From Actinomycetes bacterium (lineage in GTDB: Bacteria > Actinomycetota > Actinomycetes > Mycobacteriales > Mycobacteriaceae), in assembly GCA_023460175.1 (NCBI GenBank), contig JAEWRC010000051.1, positions 1 through 64,000 of the forward strand: 64,000 nt of DNA, written 5' to 3'. Position numbers and translations under genes: made by a program. The notes beneath the pieces were generated by a model that was not told the origin of the DNA, searched no databases, and saw nothing but the letters and a program-made list of their open reading frames with translations. Positions 16,992 through 24,487 of this stretch are shown here, one piece after another (the stretch's first letter is position 1; each line of letters begins with the position of its first letter).

Positions 16992-18458
16992 TCAGCCCTG
17001 CACTGCGCGGGCGGCCTCGAGCAACTCCGCGACAGCGCCGCTCAGACACTGCTCGTAAACCTCGGGGTCGGGGATGGCCTTGCGGTCCGCGGTGAAGCAG
17101 AACGTCACGCGGTTGCCGTAGCTGCCGATGCCGTTGTTGAGCCCCATGCCGTCGAGCACCGGACCAAGCCCGGTGGTGTCGACCATCTGTGCGCCGCAGA
17201 AGTACATCGGGGTCAGCGGTCCGGGGACGTTGCTCACCAGGGTATGAGCCGCGACGGTGCGCCCACGTCGACTCAGGGCCCGCACGGCGGCGCGTTGCAC
17301 CGTGCCGATGAGCCCACCGAAGGCCTCCTCCGACATCGCGATCAGCGCTCGGACGGGGTGGGCGCCCGAATCCTTGACGTGCGCAGTCGATTTCACGATG
17401 CGCGCGAGCCGGTCGAGCGGATCGGCTTCGTCGGTCGCCATCGTGATGGGCGCCACCGAATATTCATTGCCGCTGGTCCCGGTGCTGCTGGCCGAGACCG
17501 TGGTGCCGCTGGAGCGGGTGGCCGTCGGCCGCACCGAGATCGGCATCATCGCCACCATGGCCTCGTCGGGCAACTCGTCCTTGTCGAGCAAATAGCGCCG
17601 AATCGCCCCGCCGACGACGGCGACGCCGACGTCGTTGATCGTTGCCTGCGGCACCGCCGCGCGGATCTCCTTGAGGACGTCCAGCGTGGTGTAGGCGGTG
17701 CCGAAGACGCGGTGGGGCGAGACGACCTGGTTGAAGCGGGTCGCCTTGGGCAGCGACGCCGGCGATGTCACGGCCGGGTCACGGGTGTCGGTGACCAGCG
17801 CGGGCAGTTGCGGCGCGAGCTTGCGGACCTGACGCAGTACGTCGACCGGCCGGACAGCACCGTGCAGCGCGGCGCGGCTCAGCAGTCCTAGATCCGAGGG
17901 CATGGAATCCGGCTGCCACTGGTAGTCGTCTGGGGCCGGCGGCGGGCCGTCGTCGGGCTCGTGGCTGTGCAGCGCAGTGAGAATCTCGGCGCCGGCGACG
18001 CCATCGATGGCGGAGTGGTGCACGCGCAGGAACACGGCGAAGGCGCCCTGCGGCAGGTGGTCGACGCCGTCGAGCCCGTCGATCAGGTACAGCTCCCAGG
18101 GCGGCCTGGTCAGGTCCAGGGGCCGCGCATGGATGCGCGCGATCTGCGTGCACAGCTGCCGCCAGCTTCCCGGCCGCGGCAGGGCGATGTGCCGGACGTG
18201 GTACTCCAGATCAAAGTCGCCGTCCCGGATCCACCAGGGCCGGTCGAGCCCAAAGGGCACGTGGACCAGCCGTTCCCGGAAGCTCTCGGCGACATGAAGG
18301 CGTGCCTCGACGTACTTGAGGACCTCCTCGTAGGTGACCGGGTCGCGCGTCTCGGTACGCGTCGAGGGGTCATAGATGCCAACGATGCCGATGGTGTTGT
18401 GCGCGGTCGCGGTGTCCAGTGACACCATCGTCCAGTCGGCACTGGAAAGCTGACGCAT
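16992..18458 (-). CDS. WS/DGAT wax-ester/triacylglycerol synthase
   Basis: A 488-residue acyltransferase of the WS/DGAT family. It starts MRQLSSADWTMVSLD (consensus LSxxDxxF region), contains the catalytic HHxxxDG motif as VHHSAIDG near residue 160, preceded by RPPWELYLIDGL, and NDVGVAVVGGAIRRYL in the second domain. It esterifies diacylglycerol or fatty alcohols from acyl-CoA at the membrane for lipid storage. GGAGAG precedes ATG 18458. It follows an alpha/beta hydrolase gene by 18 bp. Confidence 0.92.
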   Translation of the reverse strand: MRQLSSADWTMVSLDTATAHNTIGIVGIYDPSTRTETRDPVTYEEVLKYVEARLHVAESFRERLVHVPFGLDRPWWIRDGDFDLEYHVRHIALPRPGSWRQLCTQIARIHARPLDLTRPPWELYLIDGLDGVDHLPQGAFAVFLRVHHSAIDGVAGAEILTALHSHEPDDGPPPAPDDYQWQPDSMPSDLGLLSRAALHGAVRPVDVLRQVRKLAPQLPALVTDTRDPAVTSPASLPKATRFNQVVSPHRVFGTAYTTLDVLKEIRAAVPQATINDVGVAVVGGAIRRYLLDKDELPDEAMVAMMPISVRPTATRSSGTTVSASSTGTSGNEYSVAPITMATDEADPLDRLARIVKSTAHVKDSGAHPVRALIAMSEEAFGGLIGTVQRAAVRALSRRGRTVAAHTLVSNVPGPLTPMYFCGAQMVDTTGLGPVLDGMGLNNGIGSYGNRVTFCFTADRKAIPDPEVYEQCLSGAVAELLEAARAVQG

Positions 18459-18476
18459 GGTCTCTCCTCGGCTTCC

Positions 18477-19799
18477 TCAGGAATGGTGCCGCAGCCCGGA
18501 GGCGGCAAGGAGCGAGGCGATGTGGTCGTCGTAGGCCGCCCCGCGCCATGCGGTGACGTGGCCGCGGGGGCACCACGCGATCGACGGCTCGTCCCAGTGG
18601 CGCCAGAGCTCGGCGGCGCCGCGCGGCGGCGCGATCCGGTCGACCTGTCCCGCCACGATGTGGCGTCGATGGTGGGGGACCAGGCATGGCCGGGCCAGCG
18701 GCGAGACGACGCGGTGTACGAGCTCCGAACGATGGTCGTGCACCTTGCGGTGCCACCGTCGTTTCGCCGGCGTGACCGGCTCGGCGTCGCGCATCGACGC
18801 GGCCAGGTCGCTGGTCGGGACGATAGCGACGAGACACGACAGGTCGCCGTCGAGCGTGGACAACAGGTTGACGACGTAGGAGCCCAGCGAGACGCCGAGC
18901 AGGCCGACCGACGGTGCCTGCTGGTCTTCGCGCAGCCACTGCAGCAACCGCCGGATGTCCCACACCGACTGGGTGAGCCCCAGCACGTTGTTCATCGCGA
19001 AGATGTTGGATGCGAACTGCCGCGAGGGGGAGTATCCGCAGGAGCGCGGGCCGTGCAACGGGAGCACGGGCATGGCGACGTTGATGCCGAGTTCCTCGTG
19101 CAGATGTTGCACGCGCAGCATCTTGGCGTCGGATGGCCGTCCCATCCCTTGGCCGTGGACGACGACGAGCCATGGTCGGGGAGCACCGGGGTGGCGCAGC
19201 AGCGGAACCGACACCCGTTCGTTGGCGCGGAACGTCCGCCAGCGGTCGCCCCCGGGCTCGCGCTTCTCTGGCCGCCATCCGCTGTCGAACCGGGCGATCT
19301 CCCTGCCGGGCGCAAGGGCCGAGAGCCGAACGTCGCTGGGTGCGTTGGGGCGTCGGTGCCGAAGCTGCGGGGCATCGAGCCAGCCGGCGTCACCGTAGTA
19401 GCGGACAGCCGCGTCGAGTTCGGCCGAGGCCGCCGCGTAGTTCTCCGCGGATCCGAGCGACGACAGCAGCGGCATCGGGGCCGCCAACAGCGCATCGACG
19501 GCCGCGGCCACGCCGAGGCCGAACGACGGCTCCGGGACCGGCACGTCGTCGCGGGTGGTGACGCCGCGCCGACGCGCCGTTTCCGCGCGGGCGACTTCGC
19601 GGGCCCCGGCCATGCCGGCGGCTACCAACGGTGTGGCCGCGGCGGCCAGGCCCAGCCAGGTCGAGCGTCTCACCGCTGCACTCCTTGTGTGCGCCGAAGA
19701 TTCATTGGTCCCGTGGTCCTCGGATGGTGGGGGACCCGTCGAGGCGGCGTCGTCGTAATCGAAGGCCATCGAGCCGTGAGTTGCTGCCGCTTCGGACAC
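18477..19799 (-). CDS. Alpha/beta hydrolase family 18-like protein
   Basis: 440 residues starting at GTG 19799 (ATG 19769 is an alternative). A Ser/Asp-rich head is followed by a hydrophobic helix (WLGLAAAATPLVAAGMAGA, about 48-66), probably a membrane anchor. The hydrolase domain follows: LVVVHGQGMGRPSD, nucleophile elbow LLGVSLGSYVVNL and a C-terminal GHVTAWRG His. It resembles abhydrolase_18 (PF09752-type) proteins found beside WS/DGAT genes in mycobacteria, suggesting lipid hydrolysis or acyl transfer. Confidence 0.8.
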   Translation of the reverse strand: MSEAAATHGSMAFDYDDAASTGPPPSEDHGTNESSAHTRSAAVRRSTWLGLAAAATPLVAAGMAGAREVARAETARRRGVTTRDDVPVPEPSFGLGVAAAVDALLAAPMPLLSSLGSAENYAAASAELDAAVRYYGDAGWLDAPQLRHRRPNAPSDVRLSALAPGREIARFDSGWRPEKREPGGDRWRTFRANERVSVPLLRHPGAPRPWLVVVHGQGMGRPSDAKMLRVQHLHEELGINVAMPVLPLHGPRSCGYSPSRQFASNIFAMNNVLGLTQSVWDIRRLLQWLREDQQAPSVGLLGVSLGSYVVNLLSTLDGDLSCLVAIVPTSDLAASMRDAEPVTPAKRRWHRKVHDHRSELVHRVVSPLARPCLVPHHRRHIVAGQVDRIAPPRGAAELWRHWDEPSIAWCPRGHVTAWRGAAYDDHIASLLAASGLRHHS

Positions 19800-19995
19800 A
19801 CGACCAGCTTTGCAGCCTGGTCACGGATAGTTGTCGTTATCCGTTAACTCGTGTGTCGTGTCGCGCCAAACTGCGGATCGGGAGAAGGAGAAGCGAGACC
19901 GAGACCGGACCGCCGCAGAACTCGCAACGAGGGATTCGTCGGCGGTTGCAAGCGCGACTATCGTCGACACTGAGCATTTTCGAGGAGGTGACCCC

Positions 19996-20535
19996 GTGTT
20001 TCGTCTGCGCTCGCGCCACCAGTCAATCGAGGAGACCCTCGAGCAGATCGAAAGCCGGGTATTCGACGATATCCGCCTGCCCTCATGGGCACGGCGCACG
20101 GCGTGGGCGGCAACGACGGTGCTGGTCATGGCCGGGATCACCGCTTTGGTCATCGGAGGGGCATTACCGCTGGTCACGTCTGCGCTGGGCGCCGGTGCCG
20201 CGATCTGTTCGGTCGTCGCACTGCGGCGTCGCCGCTTCCGCTGGTGCGTCGCGGCTGCATACCTGTCCGGGTTGTCGACAGTCGCCGGTGTCGGGGCGTT
20301 CTGGTGGTCGCGTACTGGCTCGGAGGGTCCGATCCTGGCGACGTCCACCGGCGTGGCAGCCGTGACCGCGGCCACGCTCACGGCGGTGTGGGTCGCGGTC
20401 GCGATCACCCCGCTGCAGGATTCGCATCCGGATATGCGGCAGACCTCGAAACGCAAGTGGGGTGTCCGCGAGAGCGGCGCCACAATCACCTGGCCACCAG
20501 CAAGCGCGGAGCCGCACCGACCCGATCGCAAGTAG
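19996..20535 (+). CDS. Small membrane protein, unknown function
   Basis: 179 residues from GTG 19996, chosen because GAGGAGGTGA lies 5 bp upstream. A cytoplasmic-looking helix (SRHQSIEETLEQIESRVFDD) is followed by four predicted membrane segments: WAATTVLVMAGITALVIGG, VTSALGAGAAICSVVAL, WCVAAAYLSGLSTVAGVGAF, then the TGVAAVTAATLTAVWVAVAI stretch. A polar tail closes the protein. No family recognised. It is the last chromosomal gene before the Tn7-like element. Confidence 0.7.
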   Translation: MFRLRSRHQSIEETLEQIESRVFDDIRLPSWARRTAWAATTVLVMAGITALVIGGALPLVTSALGAGAAICSVVALRRRRFRWCVAAAYLSGLSTVAGVGAFWWSRTGSEGPILATSTGVAAVTAATLTAVWVAVAITPLQDSHPDMRQTSKRKWGVRESGATITWPPASAEPHRPDRK

Positions 20536-20558
20536 CTCGTTTCTGCGAGGCTCGGCGA

Positions 20559-20610
20559 CACTTACGCCGAGGATTGTCGCTAAATACTGACTGCAGTCCT
20601 CGGCGTAAGG
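20559..20610. repeat. Small interspersed palindromic repeat, copy B (perfect hairpin)
   Basis: A perfect 13-bp inverted repeat (CTTACGCCGAGGA at 20561-20573, its complement at 20597-20609) with a 23-base centre containing CTGACTGC. Its left arm and centre match the sequence at 15279. It lies just downstream of the membrane protein gene and could also act as a terminator. Confidence 0.65.
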
Positions 20611-20767
20611 CAACTGCCGCAGCCGCGCATGCGGGTAACCCCGCCGACCTGGCCGGGAACCAATCTTTGGACGACGGCGTCCGAGCTGGCCGGAAGTAGA
20701 CAGCCAGCGGAGACGCCGAAACCAACTGCTCGGCAGTGATATTCAAGACCCACAGGCAGGCGTCGTC

Positions 20768-20788
20768 GATACGTCACCGTGACGTATC
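20768..20788. promoter_or_regulatory. Perfect palindrome, operator-like
   Basis: GATACGTCA and its complement TGACGTATC separated by CCG: a 9-bp perfect inverted repeat with 3-bp spacer, typical of a dimeric repressor site. No regulator or target gene is adjacent; the nearest gene to the right is inside the transposon, about 330 bp away. Confidence 0.35.
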
Positions 20789-21013
20789 ACAGGGGCTCGG
20801 GAGGGGTGGTGGTGGAGCAGGGACCGCCAGGGCCGGACACTCACGTCAAGCGTATCCAGCCGTGGAAGCCTGCATGGGATGTCGGGCGTAGATGGCGCGC
20901 TTCATTCGCGCGTCGAACCGGGGCGGGCAACGCTACATGCCGAGCGGATCAGAGGACGGACGCAAGGAACATGCCGCCGGGGTCACGCACACACACGTGG
21001 CACAGACAGACAC

Positions 21014-21018
21014 GGAAC
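21014..21018. repeat. Left 5-bp target-site duplication (GGAAC)
   Basis: GGAAC immediately precedes the TGT of the left transposon end and is repeated directly after the ACA of the right end. Five-base duplications are the rule for Tn7-family transposition. Confidence 0.85.
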
Positions 21019-21043
21019 TGTCCGATCCGGAACTATTTGACAG
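21019..21043 (+). repeat. Left terminal inverted repeat with TnsB-like site
   Basis: Starts TGTCCGATCCGGAACTA, the exact inverted match of the right end. Positions 21026-21043 read, in reverse complement, as the 18-bp repeat unit CTGTCAaATAGTTCcGGA found four times at the right end. A possible degenerate second unit (10 of 18) lies at 21134-21151. Confidence 0.88.
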
Positions 21044-21114
21044 TGACGTGACGGTGTGACCTGCAAACTCTCAACATGTTCCGGACGCTCGGAGTCGGGT
21101 ATGTCCAACAATAG

Positions 21115-22233
21115 ATGAGAGCCTCGGATAATATCCTAGAAAACACGACAGTGTCGGTTTCGGGAGTGGGGGAGCGCACGGCGGGGCACACAGTGGCTAC
21201 AGAATCCAACCACCAGCCCGAGGATTGCTCCGTACCCGTTGGCTTGAAAGGTGATTCAATCTACCTGGAACGCACCAGCAAGGGGGGTCCTGTGGCGGGA
21301 TGTTGGGGATGCGCGATTGCGCGCCGTGCCCACCTAGACGCGATCGGCGTATGCCAAACTTGCGGGGGGTTGAGCTGTCCCAATCACGGCGGAAAGCCCC
21401 AGGCGCTTTCTGGTATCTATAGCCAACAGTTCATATGCTGCCAATGCCTACCTGGAGCAATCACCAGGAGCGCCGGCCCTCCGCCTGGAGGTGGCGGCGG
21501 TCGTGGTGGACCACCCGGGCCCAGCGGAGGCCCTGGCCCGTCAACTGGCGGCGGGCCGAGTGGTGGGCGAGGTCCAACCGGTGGGCCGGCCCCTGGGGGT
21601 TCCCGCGGCACTGCCTCAGCGCTGGCGCAGCCTCATTTCCACAGCACCTTCGATTTCCAAGCACAGTTTCCAACCGTTGCCCGAGCATCTGCGGCACAAC
21701 GGAATTCCGTGCAGACGGACATATTGCGCAAAGCGATCCATCGGTTGTTCCGCATCGCCGACGACAGGCATGATCGCGATCAATTTGTAGAGGGGGTAAG
21801 GGAATACTTGCAGGAACCCTTATCGGCTCATATCCGCGATGAGCTGCGCGAAAGGCCACACCCTGACGCCTACTGGGGAGGCTTATCCGGCGACGAACTG
21901 TTGGACCGCGAAACACATTCGATCACGGAGCGATTGGAGCGGTGGCTATCGCGGGATCTGAGGGCTTGGATGGCTGAGATCAACCCATCTCTCAACGAGT
22001 CAGCCTGGCTTGCAGCGGAGGGCCGCGCCGGCGGAGGCATCGATCTGACGCTGATCGCCGACGCGATCGGGCTCAACAGCTACGCCTGGGCCGCCGAACC
22101 CACTGATCAACCGTTCCGGCGCCTCGACATTCCGGGCGCAACCGAGCCCGGACTTCTCGTTCTGACATCCTTGTACGCAGCGGCGGCCGCCGCCGAGGGA
22201 GGCACCGCTATCAGCGCAGGGAGTTTCGCGTAG
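21115..22233 (+). CDS. Zn-ribbon protein with Gly/Pro-rich linker, unknown function
   Basis: Up to 372 residues from ATG 21115; in-frame GTGs at 21151 and 21193 are possible starts, and no clear ribosome site decides. Residues 63-110 carry paired metal ligands: C63xxC66, C80xxC83, C88xxH91 and C107-C108xC110, a double zinc-ribbon-like module. Residues about 120-163 are almost pure Gly/Pro/Ser. The remaining 200 residues are helical and polar (VQTDILRKAIHRLF, HSITERLERWLSRDL). The stop overlaps the start of the next gene by one base (TAGTG), so the products probably work together. It is the first cargo gene, 96 bp from the left transposon end. Function not recognised; defence is inferred only from location. 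Confidence 0.7.
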   Translation: MRASDNILENTTVSVSGVGERTAGHTVATESNHQPEDCSVPVGLKGDSIYLERTSKGGPVAGCWGCAIARRAHLDAIGVCQTCGGLSCPNHGGKPQALSGIYSQQFICCQCLPGAITRSAGPPPGGGGGRGGPPGPSGGPGPSTGGGPSGGRGPTGGPAPGGSRGTASALAQPHFHSTFDFQAQFPTVARASAAQRNSVQTDILRKAIHRLFRIADDRHDRDQFVEGVREYLQEPLSAHIRDELRERPHPDAYWGGLSGDELLDRETHSITERLERWLSRDLRAWMAEINPSLNESAWLAAEGRAGGGIDLTLIADAIGLNSYAWAAEPTDQPFRRLDIPGATEPGLLVLTSLYAAAAAAEGGTAISAGSFA

Positions 22234-22748
22234 TGGCGTCCAGATGGATGAACGGTGAAGCGTTTCCACAAGCACGGCTAGCCCAACCCGGTGAAGCGCG
22301 GTTCACAGTCGGCTGGGTGAACAGCCGTTGCACCGCATCGCTGCCGAAGATGCTGATTCTTGAGCGCCAGGACCAAACAGGCGGCTCATTGATCGCCAAG
22401 ACCGTCGTCGACCAAGGCCCGGCGGATTCGGCGATTCATCTCTCACCCCGCGACTTTGAGGCATTGGCTCAGCCCGGCGACGAACTCAGTGGTATCGCGA
22501 TTCGCTTTCGCGCAGCAAGTTTTTGGACGTGCATTAACCACCGTTCCAAACGGGGAACCCGCAATGAAGCGATCGTCACTTTCATTGTCGCGCTGGCGCT
22601 GGGCGGGTGTTCCCTGGCCAGCGCTATCTATGCGATTCGCGCTGACACGCCCGCAGCTGCAGCGCTTGTGGCGCTTATCGTGTTCGCCGTCGCCACTGCC
22701 GGTGCGGCGCACAAGATTTACCGTGACCTTCGAAAGCTCTGCGGATAG
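22233..22748 (+). CDS. Two-helix membrane protein, partner of the Zn-ribbon protein
   Basis: 171 residues from GTG 22233, overlapping the upstream stop by one base. The first ~105 residues are soluble (FTVGWVNSRCTASLPKMLIL, VDQGPADSAIHLSPRDFE) and look beta-rich. The C terminus has two membrane helices (AIVTFIVALALGGCSLASAI and AAAALVALIVFAVATAGAA) joined by a short loop, then a basic KIYRDLRK tail. Small C-terminal two-helix modules are common effectors in abortive-infection systems, but no family is recognised. Convergent with gajB. Confidence 0.7.
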   Translation: MASRWMNGEAFPQARLAQPGEARFTVGWVNSRCTASLPKMLILERQDQTGGSLIAKTVVDQGPADSAIHLSPRDFEALAQPGDELSGIAIRFRAASFWTCINHRSKRGTRNEAIVTFIVALALGGCSLASAIYAIRADTPAAAALVALIVFAVATAGAAHKIYRDLRKLCG

Positions 22749-22804
22749 CAGCAATGTTCGGCGCGACTCCTGTTGACTTGCTCCACGTACTGAAGATTTC
22801 GGCC

Positions 22805-24487
22805 TCAACACGTGGATAATTGATCCCAGGGTGCGCCCTTTAGCCACGATACGGCAGCGTGTTCGCTGAGTGGTGTTGCGGTTGCCAACGTCGCGAGGTA
22901 GGGCGACGGATCACGCGATCGCGGGTATCCGGACACGGTCGGAAAGTTCAGAGCGTTGGTCACTAGTATTCCGTGGCGTGCCCGAGAGATCATTACTGAC
23001 ATGATTCGGGCTTCTTCGAGGAGTTCGGTGTCGGTCTCAGCCCGGAAGAACGGTTGGGTTCCGTCCTCGGCACCCACAATGACGACCCAGTCGAATTGCT
23101 GTCCTTTGCCGACGTGGCCACTGAGCAGGTGGACACCGGCTGCGTTCAGCAAAGTGTTGTCGTTGCCGATTTTAATCCGTTTGATGAGTTCGTCGGGCTG
23201 ACTGCCTTCGCTGACTCGGTCGAGAACCCACGTGAGTGCGTCGGTGAGTGCGCGGCGGGTATCGGGTTCATCGATGGTGTCGGCGCCGGCGGCTTCGCGC
23301 AGGTAGCTCAGCGGATCCGGTGTGCTCTCAAGAGCGTCTGTGTCGAGTCGCGTGAGCATCGACTTGACGATTACTGCGGTGTCGGTGTCGAGTAGACCGT
23401 CCTCCCACCGGTGGGTGGAAAGGCCCGTCTGCTCAAGTGCGCGGTCGACGAATCGGAGTCGGCTTTTGATCCGCGCGATGATGCCAATTCGGTGGGTTGG
23501 TGCTGCGCCGTGAATGTACGCACACATCTTAGTTATCCAACTGGCTTCATGAGTCTCATCGGTGAATGTCACCATTCCGGCGAGCCCGCCGCCGGGCCAC
23601 GCGTGTGGCTTGGCACAGTGCAGGTCGGTTCCGCCGGTCACGGTATTCATGGCGTTTACCATTGCCAGGACGGCGGGGGATGAGCGATGTGACTCAGTGA
23701 GTTCGACTATCTCGCTGCAGGTTTGACGGATTACGGCGTCAGTGTTGGTGGGCTGGGCACCGGTGAACCCATAGATCCCTTGGCCGAGATCACCGGCGAA
23801 GGTGATCCGATCCTGACCGATTCGGGTAAGCACGCGTAGCTGCTGGGCGGTGAGATCCTGGTATTCGTCGACGATTACCGCGGCGAAGTGGTTGCGGTAC
23901 AGGTCGGCGACGCCGTCAATGCTGAGGATGAGCTCAGCATGCCGTAGAAGGTCATCGTAGGTCGCTCGATTTTCGGTTATGCGTTTCTGTTCGATTTGGT
24001 AGGCAATGGTCGCGCCCTGGGCCTGCAATGCCTCGGCGACGGCGCGGTCGTCGAGCGGCTGTTGTTTTACGGTACGGAAGTTGCGTTCGACGCGTTCGAT
24101 CACCGAGTGGTTAAGGCCGCGCAAATGGCACTGTTCCTTAACCCAGTCGCCGTTGGGGAGGGTAATGCCTGGGTCCAGTCCTATGGTGGCCGCGTGTGCG
24201 CGAATGATGCGTGTGGCCAAGCCGTGGAAGTTGACGACGGTGATATGACTTCGCAGGACGGCTGCCGGGATGTGATCGTTGAGCCGGCGGCGCAGATTGT
24301 CTTTGGCCCGGTTGGTGAACGTGGTCGCAAGGACTCGACGAGGCGGTGTGACCCTGCCGCTGTCGATAAGGCCGGCGATGCGCATTGCCAGGGACTCGGT
24401 TTTGCCGCAACCTGCCGGTGCAACGAGGAGCAATGACAGTGAGGGATGCTCTTTGACGCGGCGCTGAGCGTCGGTCGGTTCGATCAT
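22805..24487 (-). CDS. gajB: Gabija protein GajB, UvrD-like helicase
   Basis: 560 residues, superfamily 1 helicase: Walker A in VAPAGCGKTESLAMR (about 25-39), TTFTNRAKDNLRRRL motif Ia, Walker B VIVDEYQDLT, motif III GDLGQGIYGFTGA, and LSGHVGKGQQFDWVVIVGAEDG plus VMISRARHG as motifs V-VI. It overlaps the upstream OLD-type nuclease gene by one base (TAATG), the diagnostic Gabija arrangement. In characterised Gabija systems GajB senses DNA and NTP state and forms a complex with GajA to restrict phage. Confidence 0.88.
   Translation of the reverse strand: MIEPTDAQRRVKEHPSLSLLLVAPAGCGKTESLAMRIAGLIDSGRVTPPRRVLATTFTNRAKDNLRRRLNDHIPAAVLRSHITVVNFHGLATRIIRAHAATIGLDPGITLPNGDWVKEQCHLRGLNHSVIERVERNFRTVKQQPLDDRAVAEALQAQGATIAYQIEQKRITENRATYDDLLRHAELILSIDGVADLYRNHFAAVIVDEYQDLTAQQLRVLTRIGQDRITFAGDLGQGIYGFTGAQPTNTDAVIRQTCSEIVELTESHRSSPAVLAMVNAMNTVTGGTDLHCAKPHAWPGGGLAGMVTFTDETHEASWITKMCAYIHGAAPTHRIGIIARIKSRLRFVDRALEQTGLSTHRWEDGLLDTDTAVIVKSMLTRLDTDALESTPDPLSYLREAAGADTIDEPDTRRALTDALTWVLDRVSEGSQPDELIKRIKIGNDNTLLNAAGVHLLSGHVGKGQQFDWVVIVGAEDGTQPFFRAETDTELLEEARIMSVMISRARHGILVTNALNFPTVSGYPRSRDPSPYLATLATATPLSEHAAVSWLKGAPWDQLSTC

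Larger units (their letters stand above)
20536..21018. other. Intergenic flank left of the transposon
   Basis: 483 bp without a convincing gene. It holds the hairpin repeat copy B, a perfect palindrome at 20768-20788, and at its right edge the GGAAC target duplication. A 90-codon frame at 20779 has no ribosome site and no family-like sequence. Confidence 0.6.

Noticed and set aside
20779..21051. A 90-codon plus-strand frame in the left flank
   Set aside because: No ribosome site, low-complexity Arg/Pro content, and it crosses the transposon end and the GGAAC duplication, so it cannot be an ancestral gene.
22805..24487. UvrD-like gene as housekeeping helicase UvrD/PcrA
   Set aside because: It is shorter (560 residues), divergent, and coupled to an OLD nuclease in the Gabija order inside a mobile element.
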